The notes below the pieces were generated by a model, which saw only the letters and a program-made list of their open reading frames with translations, made no database searches and had not been told where the DNA came from. Below are positions 7,699-15,795 of a stretch of 64,000 bases of DNA, piece after piece (within the stretch, counting starts at the first letter, position 1; each line of letters begins with the position of its first letter). Both the position numbers and the translations under genes were made by a program. The stretch is from Brucella daejeonensis (GTDB taxonomy: Bacteria; Pseudomonadota; Alphaproteobacteria; Rhizobiales; Rhizobiaceae). Location: NCBI RefSeq assembly GCF_014199265.1, contig NZ_JACIJG010000003.1, positions 186,001-250,000 on the forward strand, in the 5' to 3' direction.

Positions 7699-9156
7699 CT
7701 AACGTTGCCAGAACCAGGGCTGGAGGACGATAAAGAACGTCACCAGTTCGAGACGACCCATTATCATCGACAGGGCAATCAGCCATTTTGCCGTTTCCGG
7801 TATGGAGGCAAAATTGGTTGCGGGACCGACAACCGGACCCAGGCCCGGCCCGGCATTAGCCATGGCCTGAGCCACCGAGGATATCGCCGAAAGATAATCC
7901 AGGCCCGTTGCCGTTACCAGCAGCGACATGACCAGCAGCGTCATGAGATATAGAAAAAAGAAGCCACGGACATTGCTGATGGCAACATCGCTCACCGACT
8001 TGCGGTTTAGCTGAACCGACATCGCCACGCTTGGATAAAGGACAAGTTTCAGCGAGCGGTTAGCGCTTCCGAAAAGCACCTGCCAGCGGAAAATCTTTAT
8101 TGCGCCAGCCGTTGAGCCGGCGCACCCGCCGACCAGAAACAGCATGAAAAACAGGCCAACCGCAAAGCTTCCCCAGGCAGAAAAATCGTCTGTGGCAAAC
8201 CCGGTATCCGTCAGGATCGACGTAACATTGAAGGCCGACTTTCGCAAAGCCTCGCCCGCGTCCATGCCTTGCGACACATTCCAGAGCATACATGCAAAGA
8301 CTGCCGCAGCAAGAATCGAGAGGAACGGCTTTATCTGCCCCTCGATCGTCCGCCGTTGTCCCCGGCTCATCAGCACCACGGCATAGAACGCCAGCGGCAA
8401 TGCGCCTGCTATCATGAAAACAATGGTAACCAGTTCAATCGGCAGCGAGTTATAGAAACCAATCGATGCATCCCTTGTCGAAAGCCCCCCGGTCGCAATG
8501 GTGGTCATGGCATGATTGATAGCGTCGAACGTCGACATGCCGGCCATTCCGAGCGCCACAGCGCAGGCAAGGGTCAAAGTCAGATAGACGATAAGAATAT
8601 TCCGTGAAAGCTGCCGCACTTTGGGAAACGGCTTTTCGGAAATGTCGGACGACTCAGAGCGAAAGAGTTGCATTCCGCCAACGCCGAGCGCGGGCAACAC
8701 GCTGAGCGCCATGACAATGATGCCAATGCCGCCGAGCCACTGCAGAATGGAACGCCACAGAAGAATGCCCTTGGGCATATCGTCAAGACCTGTAAGGATG
8801 GTCGATCCGGTTGTGGTCAGCGCGGATGTCGCCTCGAAAAAAGCGTCCGTCCAGCTGAGATTCAGAAACGAGCTATAAAGCGGCAATGCGCCGACGACCG
8901 AAACCGAAAGCCATGCGCTTACGGTGATCAAAAGGCCGGTTCTGCGATCATTCAGGCTCGCCAGCTTCGGCCGGAAACCAACGGTCAGCAGCAATGCGAG
9001 ACCGCCGGTTATAAAAGCGGTTCTCAGAAAAATGGCTGCGTCCGAAAAATTCGAAAACGAGAAGTCGATCAGCGCTGGAACGAGCATGGCAATCGAAACA
9101 GCAAGGATGAACACCCCATTGAAAAAAAGGACGACCCGCAATCGTTCAAGAGTCAT
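7699..9156 (-). CDS. trkH: TrkH family potassium uptake protein
   Basis: 485 residues with the four M1-P-M2 repeats of the SKT superfamily. The pore loops can be read in order: SALTTTGSTILTG, TTIATGGLSTRD, TSILTDTGFATDDF and MANAGPGLGPV, each with the filter glycine. It forms the inner-membrane K+ channel-like subunit and needs TrkA, which is not in this window. The ATG at 9156 (MTLERLRVV) is chosen over a GTG thirteen codons upstream because the length then fits the family and AGGATG lies just before it. It appears to be its own unit. Confidence 0.94.
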   Translation of the reverse strand: MTLERLRVVLFFNGVFILAVSIAMLVPALIDFSFSNFSDAAIFLRTAFITGGLALLLTVGFRPKLASLNDRRTGLLITVSAWLSVSVVGALPLYSSFLNLSWTDAFFEATSALTTTGSTILTGLDDMPKGILLWRSILQWLGGIGIIVMALSVLPALGVGGMQLFRSESSDISEKPFPKVRQLSRNILIVYLTLTLACAVALGMAGMSTFDAINHAMTTIATGGLSTRDASIGFYNSLPIELVTIVFMIAGALPLAFYAVVLMSRGQRRTIEGQIKPFLSILAAAVFACMLWNVSQGMDAGEALRKSAFNVTSILTDTGFATDDFSAWGSFAVGLFFMLFLVGGCAGSTAGAIKIFRWQVLFGSANRSLKLVLYPSVAMSVQLNRKSVSDVAISNVRGFFFLYLMTLLVMSLLVTATGLDYLSAISSVAQAMANAGPGLGPVVGPATNFASIPETAKWLIALSMIMGRLELVTFFIVLQPWFWQR

Positions 9157-9419
9157 CCTGTCATCCTGCTTCGTATAACCATTTACGCCTCGCACCAGTT
9201 TCGATCATGACCAGACATAAAAATCTTATAATGATCCTGGCGTTATCTGTCTCGTGTTGGATTGTGCCAAAGGCTCTATGACGCGGCCTTTCCCGGAAAT
9301 CAACATACCCGCCGTTCCACAGGGGTTCTATCACGCAACGCCACCGCGATATTTTATGTTTACGTTATTTAGAATTCTGCGATCATCCTTGCGATGAATT
9401 GATTCTGAGGAACTTTCAC

Positions 9420-10126
9420 ATGAACAACCTCTTGCGCCTGACAGCCGCAAAGAGTGCTGCGTTCTCTTTTTGTATGCGTTTTTAACCCCACGACTTCTTT
9501 CGCCGCTGACGATACGCCAAAGATTGGCGGTTACTTTGGTGAAACGGGGATACACTCCGATTTCAATGAAATTCGTTTCGGCCTGCTCTCGTATGACACG
9601 GGTGCATTTTCCAGCAAAGACTACGATGGCGCAGTCGTCAATGGCGAGTTCTTATTCGCATCGCCGGATTTTCTGAGTTCTATAGGATCACCCCGGCCGT
9701 ATATCGGTTTCGACGCGGCTATAGAGCATTTCCAGCAAAAGTGGAAACCGGTTTTGCGCCCGGAAATGCGTAAAAACAAATAGATAGAGCGGCTCCAGCG
9801 ATTCCATTTAAACAGGAACCGCTCTAGCGGACGATCCCATCCATTTTGTGTATGGCGGTTTGAACTGGGATTTCCGCCTCTACAGAAAGCTTTATTTCAC
9901 CGCAAGCGTTGGCGCCGCGGTGACAACCGCGAAAGAACTGCACGATCCGGACGGTTACAAAGCCGTGGGGTGCCGTGTGCTTGTTCATCTCAGAGCCGGC
10001 CTTGGCTATGACTTCGACGAGAACTGGACTGCGCAGCTTTACGCCGATCACTTCTCGAACGCGAACCTCTGCAAGGAGAATAACGGCGCGGAGGCAGCCG
10101 GGATTCGGATCGGTTATCGTTTCTGA
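9420..10126 (+). pseudogene. PagL-like lipid A deacylase (acyloxyacyl hydrolase) gene, frameshifted and interrupted
   Basis: Three pieces of one outer-membrane beta-barrel gene can be read. (1) An ATG at 9420 with AGGAA before it opens a signal peptide (MNNLLRLTAAKSAAF) that soon hits TAA. (2) The barrel begins in another frame, SFAADDTPKIGGYFGETGI, up to PRPYIGFDAA at 9720. (3) After a 105-bp palindromic element the protein resumes as ADDPIHFVYGGLNWDFRLYR and ends in YADHFSNANLCKENNG and GYRF. HFSN is the catalytic His-Ser motif of PagL-type deacylases, which trim lipid A acyl chains. With a signal-peptide frameshift and an insertion carrying a stop, the gene is almost surely inactive. Confidence 0.75.
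9722..9826. repeat. 105-bp palindromic element inserted in the pagL-like gene
   Basis: It begins TAGAGCATTTCC and ends GGAACCGCTCTA. A second copy of the same length lies at 34735-34839. Both are flanked by TA and contain a GAGCGG...CCGCTC hairpin. It resembles the RIME/Bru-RS class of intergenic palindromes described in rhizobia and Brucella. Removing 103 bp and leaving one TA restores the reading frame of the host gene. Confidence 0.8.
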
Positions 10127-10243
10127 TCGACGCCTGTGGGAATTCCCAGCTCTCTCTGGTCCAAATTCGGGGACACCTCAACCGCCTTGGCCGCCACGAC
10201 AACGGAATCGATCCAGGAGCTATCGATCCAGAAGCGATGATGG

Positions 10244-10960
10244 CTATCTTTCATGATCCATATTTTTCGGACTCATGTCCGCATTGAAATTTTCCAGGGA
10301 AGGCATGACCAGCGCGGGGCGAAGATCGAGTGTCTTCAGGCTTTCGATATAGCGGTCCATGATTGCTTCGCGCTCTTCCGGCTTGAGATACGGGATGTGC
10401 CAGCCGATGAACGGTTCAAGGACCTCGTAGCCCACATAGGCAAGTGTGCCTTGCAAAACGGGACGCAGCAATTGCTTGATGGGACCATGAATGGCCCCTT
10501 CCCCGAACATATCTTCGCGACCGCCCAGAGTGAGGCCGACAAAGGCGCGTTTGCCGACCATGCCGCCCGCATTATAGATCCTGCGCCCGCCGTAACAAAG
10601 ACCGGATACGAGGACGCGGTCGATCCATCCTTTCAGGATTGCCGGTGTTGAGAACCAGTAGACGGGGAAGTTGAAGATAAGCAGATCGGCATCCTGCAAC
10701 TTGTCCAGTTCGGCGCGAATATCCGGCGCAAGGGAACCTGCTTCAACATTATGGCGCTGCTCAAGCGCATAGGTCAGATATTCCGGGTTGCGACGGGTAT
10801 CGAAGTCGGCGGCGCTGGCGACCGGGTTCCAGCCCATGGCGTAAAGATCGGAGTGAACCACGTCATGGCCAAGGCCACGCATGACATCGACGGAAGCCTT
10901 CGCCATGGATGCGACGAATGAGTTCGGCTCCGGGGTTGCGCTGACAACGAATACCTTCAT
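10244..10960 (-). CDS. flavodoxin-fold NAD(P)H quinone oxidoreductase
   Basis: 238 residues of the NQO/MdaB/KefF family. MKVFVVSATPEPNSFVASMA provides the flavin phosphate-binding loop, and FNFPVYWFSTPAILKGWIDR (about 88-107) is the family signature. Members carry out two-electron reduction of quinones or other acceptors. It is the last gene of the tetR-aruH-aruI-type operon, starting two bases after the second hydratase ends, so it belongs to the same transcript. A role as electron acceptor partner or detoxifier in that pathway is a guess. Confidence 0.87.
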   Translation of the reverse strand: MKVFVVSATPEPNSFVASMAKASVDVMRGLGHDVVHSDLYAMGWNPVASAADFDTRRNPEYLTYALEQRHNVEAGSLAPDIRAELDKLQDADLLIFNFPVYWFSTPAILKGWIDRVLVSGLCYGGRRIYNAGGMVGKRAFVGLTLGGREDMFGEGAIHGPIKQLLRPVLQGTLAYVGYEVLEPFIGWHIPYLKPEEREAIMDRYIESLKTLDLRPALVMPSLENFNADMSPKNMDHER

Positions 10961-10962
10961 TG

Positions 10963-11757
10963 CTATTTTCCCTTCCAGACGGGGTCGCGCTTTTCGGCGA
11001 AAGCCGTGGCGCCCTCCAGATGATCTTCCGAGCCGTAAAGAACGTCGACTGTCGCCAGCTTGCGCCGCATGACGAGATTCATCATGGTCTGGAAATCCTC
11101 GCTTTCGGCGCGGCGAACGGTTTCCTTGATCGCGGCGTAAACAAGCGGCGGACCGGAAGCGAGCAGCCGGGCGATCTCCCACACGCGGTCTTCGAGCTTG
11201 TCCTTCGGCAGCACCTCGTTGACAATCCCCCAGCGATGGGCTTCCTCCGCATCGATCCAGCGACCGGTCAGCAGCAATTCCATGGCGATGTGGTACGGAA
11301 TGCGCTTCGGCAGTCGGATCGACGCGGCGTCTGCGATGGTTCCGGAACGGATTTCCGGCAGCGAAAAAGAAGAGTGATCGGCAGCGTAGATCAGATCGCA
11401 GGAAAGCGCGAGTTCGAAGCCACCGCCAGCGGCCATGCCGCTGACGCAGCCGATGACCGGCTTGTTCAGGTCGCGCAATTCCTGAATGCCGCCAAAGCCG
11501 CCAATTCCATAATCGCCATCGATGGGAGCGCCTTCAGCCGCCGCTTTCAAATCCCATCCGGCACAGAAAAAGCGGTCACCAGCCGTTTTGAGGATGGCGA
11601 CGCGCAATTCGGGATCGTCGCGAAAGGCCGCGAAGGTTTCGCCCATCAGCCGCGATGTCGGGAGGTCGATGGCGTTGGCCTTTGGCCGATCCAATATAAC
11701 TTCGAGAATGGCACCTTCGCGACGGGTCGTTATGGCGGCTTCAGCTTGCTTGCTCAT
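10963..11757 (-). CDS. CaiD-like enoyl-CoA hydratase, second copy
   Basis: 264 residues, crotonase fold. The protein follows E. coli CaiD (crotonobetainyl-CoA hydratase) closely: VILDRPKANAID, RFFCAGWDLKAAAEG, an oxyanion/acid region GGGFELALSCDL and LPEIRSGTIA with the two catalytic-position glutamates, and a C terminus FAEKRDPVWKGK. It starts one base after the first CaiD-like gene, its tandem paralogue; the two probably act on successive or related acyl-CoAs. The ATG at 11757 is preferred over more distal starts because it fits the family N terminus. Confidence 0.88.
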   Translation of the reverse strand: MSKQAEAAITTRREGAILEVILDRPKANAIDLPTSRLMGETFAAFRDDPELRVAILKTAGDRFFCAGWDLKAAAEGAPIDGDYGIGGFGGIQELRDLNKPVIGCVSGMAAGGGFELALSCDLIYAADHSSFSLPEIRSGTIADAASIRLPKRIPYHIAMELLLTGRWIDAEEAHRWGIVNEVLPKDKLEDRVWEIARLLASGPPLVYAAIKETVRRAESEDFQTMMNLVMRRKLATVDVLYGSEDHLEGATAFAEKRDPVWKGK

Positions 11758-11758
11758 C

Positions 11759-12550
11759 CTATTTGCCTTTCCATACCGGTTCGCGCTTTTCGACCGCCGC
11801 ACGCGGCCCCTCCAGCGCATCTTCGCTTTCGATCAGCGCTTTGAAGAGAGGGAAAGCGCCGCTGCGCATGGCCGCATAACTTTCTGCCAGGCTCATATGC
11901 TCGGCGAGGCGCGTCGTCTGTTTGGCGGCGGCAACCGAAAGCGGGGCAGAACACAGGATGCGCGCCGCAAGTGCGCGGGCAGCAGGCATAAGTTCAGCCT
12001 GCGGAACGACGTCGTTGACCAACCCCCACCGCTGGCAGTCCTGCGCGGTGAAACGCCGTCCGCCGTAAAGAACCTCATTCGCTATGACCTTCGGAAGAAG
12101 TTTCGGCAGGACGAAAGAGCCTATATCCGGCAAAACGCCAAGCGAGGTTTCCGGCAACCAGAATTGCGCATGATCGGCAGCGACGATGAAGTCGGCGGTC
12201 AGGAGTATTTCAAAACCCGCACCGATGGCATAGCCGTTGACGGCGCAGATGACGGGCTTTTCCAGACCCGCCAGTTCCGAAAAGCCATAGATGCCGCCCT
12301 GACCATAGTCGGCGATATAGCCGTCTCCGCCTGTCGCGGCTGCTTCATTGAGATCCCACCCGGCGGAAAAGAACTTTTCTCCGCCGCCGGTGAAGATCGC
12401 TACGCGCAGGTCCGGATCGTCGCGAAAGGCGGCGAAGGCGTCGCCCAGTTTTCGGCTGGTTGGCTGATCGATGGCATTGGCCTTGGGCCGATCGAGCGTG
12501 ATCTCAAGGATCTGGCCGTTGCGGGTGATTTTTACGGCATCAGTCATCAT
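11759..12550 (-). CDS. CaiD-like enoyl-CoA hydratase, first copy
   Basis: 263 residues, crotonase fold: ITRNGQILEITLDRPKANAI at the N terminus, KFFSAGWDLNEAA, GAGFEILLTADFIVAADHAQ and LPETSLGVLP with both catalytic-position glutamates, ending VEKREPVWKGK. The similarity to CaiD, which hydrates crotonobetainyl-CoA (an omega-trimethylammonio enoyl-CoA), suggests a substrate with a charged omega group. Its ATG (12548-12550) overlaps the TGA of the acyl-CoA ligase gene as ATGA. A second ATG directly follows the first. Confidence 0.88.
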   Translation of the reverse strand: MMTDAVKITRNGQILEITLDRPKANAIDQPTSRKLGDAFAAFRDDPDLRVAIFTGGGEKFFSAGWDLNEAAATGGDGYIADYGQGGIYGFSELAGLEKPVICAVNGYAIGAGFEILLTADFIVAADHAQFWLPETSLGVLPDIGSFVLPKLLPKVIANEVLYGGRRFTAQDCQRWGLVNDVVPQAELMPAARALAARILCSAPLSVAAAKQTTRLAEHMSLAESYAAMRSGAFPLFKALIESEDALEGPRAAVEKREPVWKGK

Positions 12551-14598
12551 GCTCTCCGGTTACGTATGAGGGCGTCGACGGCAATGGCATCGTCAGCGGT
12601 GACGATGAGCGGGTTGATATCCAGTTCTTCGAGCACTCCGGCCTGCGCGAGCGCGTAATTGCCGAGTTTCCATGCGACCTCGACCGCCGCTTCGATATTC
12701 GCCTTCCGCCTGCCCCGAAAACCGGTCAGCAGGGGCGCGGAACGCAGCGAGAGAAAGGCTGCGCGGATTTCATCGCGGCTGGCAGGCAGAAGCAGCGCGC
12801 GCGTATCATTCCAAAGCTCGACCATCACACCGCCTGCCCCAATGGTTAGATAGAGGCCGAATTGCGGATCGCGCGCTATGCCGACGATCAGTTCCGCAAC
12901 TCCGTCCCGGACCATTTTCTCGACCAGAAAATCGCATTCAAGATGGGCAAGCGAGTGGGCGGCGGCTCGAACGTCCGCGGCATTCTGCAAATTGAGGCAG
13001 ACCGCAGCCATTTCGGTTTTGTGAAGCAGCGTCTCACCCACCCCCTTGAGAACGACCGGATAGCCAAGCTTGTCGGCAAGGGCGACGGCATCGTCAGCGC
13101 TTGCGACGACGCCACCTTGCGGGGTCATCACACCGATTTCACGCAAGACAGATTTGGACGACCATTCGTCCATCGCCACCGCATCGACGGCGGACGCTGA
13201 CGGCTGGCGAGCCAGCATCGCGGTCTGCGGGCGCGACCAGACTTCGCCAATCCATGCGGCATTGGCCGCAGCGGTCAGCGCCGTGGCAAGGCCCATCATC
13301 GGCGCTATGCCAACGGCAAGCAGACGCTCGGCATGCGCTTCCGTCATGTTTTCAGGCAGGCTGGTAACGATGGCGAAACGCCCGCCTCCCGCCTTTTGCG
13401 CCGTGATCGCCGCTTCAAGCGATGTTTCGCAACCATTGTCCACGCACCGATCGCTGCGCGGGAAGTCGAGCACCAGTATCGTCAGGCCGAAATTTGCGTC
13501 CAGCATGGCGCGATAGGTCGCCGTCAGCGAAGGGCCATTCCCCCATGTAAAGGTGTGATAATCGAGCGGGTTCGAGATGGTGACCATATCGGGCAAGGTG
13601 GAGCGCAGTTTTGCCGTCTCAGACGCCGTGAGCGGTCGCAGATCAAGCCCCTCCCGCAGCGCAAGGTCGCCAACGAGAGAAGCTTCGCCGCCCGAACAAC
13701 TCATCGAACCAAGGCTGTTGTCCGGCGAGGGGCCAAGCACATGAAGCAGCTTCAGCGTCTCGACAAATTCTTCGAGCGTCCGTGCCCGGATGACGCCGCA
13801 TCGGGCGAAGAAGGCATCGGCAAGTGTGTCGGCTCCCGCGAGTGACGCGGTGTGGGAAAGCGTCATCGCCTGTGCCGCGTCGGATGTCCCGACCTTGATC
13901 GCGACAACGGGCTTTTTCATCTTCCGCGCCTTCATGAAGACGCGTTCCAGCCGCGCAATATTGTCGAAGCCTTCGATATGCAGCCCAAGAACGGTCACAC
14001 GCGGGTCTTCGAGCGCAGCCTCCGCCAGTTCCGAAAGTCCGGTCTGCGCCTGATTGCCCGCAGTCAGGACATAGGCAATCGGCAGCCCCCGGCGCTGCAT
14101 GGTGAGATTGATTGCTATGTTGGAGGACTGCACGACGATAGCCGCACCGCTTTCCACCCTCTTGCCACCATGCTGGTCAGGCCATAACAAAGCACCGTCG
14201 AGATAATTGATGAAGCCATAGCAATTGGGGCCGAGGATTGGCATTTCGCCTGCCGCAGCCAGTAATGCCCGATTGCGCTCAATGCCGTCGGACACTTCGC
14301 TGAAGCCGGATGCGAAACATACCGCGCCCCCGCTGCCGCGCTCCGAAAGCTCGCGAACAATATCAATCGTTCCATCGCGGTTTACGCCGATGAAGCTTAC
14401 ATCGGGCGCGCCGGGAAGGTCTGCGACCGAACGGTAGCAAGGGAGATCGTCGATGGTGTCGCGGGTGGGGTGGACCGGCCAGAGTTCGCCGTCAAACCCC
14501 AGTTTCCGGCATTGCCTGAGTACCGATGTGGACCATCCACCGCCAAAGACAGCGATGGAACGCGGCCGCAGGACACGGGAGAGATTTTTCCGGGTCAC
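12547..14598 (-). CDS. acyl-CoA synthetase, NDP-forming (acetate-CoA ligase family)
   Basis: 683 residues with both halves of NDP-forming acyl-CoA synthetases. There is a CoA-binding Rossmann domain (about 1-130, RPRSIAVFGGG, with GPNCYGFINY), a succinyl-CoA-synthetase-like middle, and a C-terminal ATP-grasp domain (about 460-683; GYPVVLKGVGETLLHKTEMA). It should make a CoA thioester from a carboxylic acid and ATP. A GTG at 14598, two bases after the acyl-CoA dehydrogenase stop, gives VTRKNLSRVLRPRSIAVFGG, the natural family start. Among an aminotransferase, decarboxylase, dehydrogenase and hydratases, the expected substrate is the acid formed after decarboxylation. The substrate is inferred. 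Confidence 0.85.
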   Translation of the reverse strand: MTRKNLSRVLRPRSIAVFGGGWSTSVLRQCRKLGFDGELWPVHPTRDTIDDLPCYRSVADLPGAPDVSFIGVNRDGTIDIVRELSERGSGGAVCFASGFSEVSDGIERNRALLAAAGEMPILGPNCYGFINYLDGALLWPDQHGGKRVESGAAIVVQSSNIAINLTMQRRGLPIAYVLTAGNQAQTGLSELAEAALEDPRVTVLGLHIEGFDNIARLERVFMKARKMKKPVVAIKVGTSDAAQAMTLSHTASLAGADTLADAFFARCGVIRARTLEEFVETLKLLHVLGPSPDNSLGSMSCSGGEASLVGDLALREGLDLRPLTASETAKLRSTLPDMVTISNPLDYHTFTWGNGPSLTATYRAMLDANFGLTILVLDFPRSDRCVDNGCETSLEAAITAQKAGGGRFAIVTSLPENMTEAHAERLLAVGIAPMMGLATALTAAANAAWIGEVWSRPQTAMLARQPSASAVDAVAMDEWSSKSVLREIGVMTPQGGVVASADDAVALADKLGYPVVLKGVGETLLHKTEMAAVCLNLQNAADVRAAAHSLAHLECDFLVEKMVRDGVAELIVGIARDPQFGLYLTIGAGGVMVELWNDTRALLLPASRDEIRAAFLSLRSAPLLTGFRGRRKANIEAAVEVAWKLGNYALAQAGVLEELDINPLIVTADDAIAVDALIRNRRA

Positions 14599-14600
14599 GA

Positions 14601-15761
14601 TCAGGCTCCAAGCGGGCGGAGGAGATCGCGAGCGATGATATGGCGCTGGATTTCGCTGGTGCCGTCCCAGATTCGTTCCACACGCGCATCGCGCCAGAAA
14701 CGCTCCAATGGCAAGTCGTCCATTAGCCCCATGCCGCCATGCACCTGAATGGCGCGGTCTGTGACGCGGGCCAGCATTTCCGACGCATAGACTTTGGCCG
14801 ATGCAATCTCGCGATTGGCGGGCAGTCCCTGATCCAGACGCCATGCGGCTGCCAGTGTCAGCCAGTCTGCGGCATCGATTTCCGTCACGGAATCGGCAAG
14901 CTGGAAGCCGATGCCCTGAAAGCGTCCGATGGGCTGGCCGAACTGCTTACGCTGCGCCGCATATTCCACCATCATGTCGAACACACGGCGCGCGCGGCCC
15001 ACTGCCATCGTCGCCACGGTGATGCGCGTCGCATAAAGCCAATTGTTCATGACTGCAAAGCCGCCATCTACCTCGCCCAGAACCTGCGCGTCGGGAATAC
15101 GGCAGTCGTCGAATTCCAGGATCATGTTTTTATAGCCGCGATGGCTGACCGACTTGTAGCCCTCGCGGATGGTGAAACCCGGCGTTCCCCGGTCAACCAG
15201 AAAGGTGGTGATCTTCTTCTTCGGTCCCGCGGAAGTTGGCTCTTCGCCTGTCGCCATGAAGACAATCACGAAATCGGCGTGCTCCGCGCCTGAAATGAAA
15301 TGCTTGGTGCCGTTAAGCACCCAGTCTCCGCCATCGCGGCGGGCATTGGCTTTCATGCCGCGAATATCCGAACCTGCATCGGGCTCGGTCATGGCCAGGG
15401 CGTCCATCCGCTCGCCGCGCACCGCAGGCAGCAGGTATCGCTCTATCTGTTCGCCCTGACACGCCATCAGAATATTCTGCGGGCGACCGAAGAAATGGGT
15501 GAGCGCCATCGATCCGCGCCCAAGTTCGCGCTCCACCAAGGCGAATTCGAGATGGGACAGGCCGGGACCGCCTGCGGATTCGGGAAAGTTGCTGGCATAG
15601 AAGCCGAGTTCTATCGTCTTCCGCTTGATTGCCTCGCCGATCTCCTGCGGCACATAGCCGAGCCGTTCGACGGTCGCTTCATGAGGATAAATCTCATTCT
15701 CGACAAAGCTTCGCACCGTCGAGACGATCATGTCCTGTTCTTCAGTCAATCCGAAATGCAT
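14601..15761 (-). CDS. acyl-CoA dehydrogenase
   Basis: 386 residues of the FAD-dependent acyl-CoA dehydrogenase family. It has an N-terminal helical domain, a middle beta domain (ALAMTEPDAGSDIRGMKANA; FISGAEHADF) and a C-terminal helical domain (YAAQRKQFGQPIGRFQGIGF; QVHGGMGLMDDLPLERFWRD). In medium-chain enzymes the catalytic base is the Glu of YEGT; the aligned segment here is WDGTSEIQR, with Asp366. It would introduce an alpha-beta double bond for the downstream hydratases, as CaiA-type enzymes relate crotonobetainyl-CoA and gamma-butyrobetainyl-CoA. It starts 34 bp after the decarboxylase gene. Confidence 0.9.
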   Translation of the reverse strand: MHFGLTEEQDMIVSTVRSFVENEIYPHEATVERLGYVPQEIGEAIKRKTIELGFYASNFPESAGGPGLSHLEFALVERELGRGSMALTHFFGRPQNILMACQGEQIERYLLPAVRGERMDALAMTEPDAGSDIRGMKANARRDGGDWVLNGTKHFISGAEHADFVIVFMATGEEPTSAGPKKKITTFLVDRGTPGFTIREGYKSVSHRGYKNMILEFDDCRIPDAQVLGEVDGGFAVMNNWLYATRITVATMAVGRARRVFDMMVEYAAQRKQFGQPIGRFQGIGFQLADSVTEIDAADWLTLAAAWRLDQGLPANREIASAKVYASEMLARVTDRAIQVHGGMGLMDDLPLERFWRDARVERIWDGTSEIQRHIIARDLLRPLGA

Positions 15762-15795
15762 GGCTTCCCTCCCGTTACCTGCGCTGGCCTTTGAT

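Noticed and set aside
9207-9281. 24-codon open frame starting MTRHKNLIMILALS upstream of the pagL-like remnant
   Set aside because: Hydrophobic but very short, no clear ribosome-binding site, no relatives recognised.
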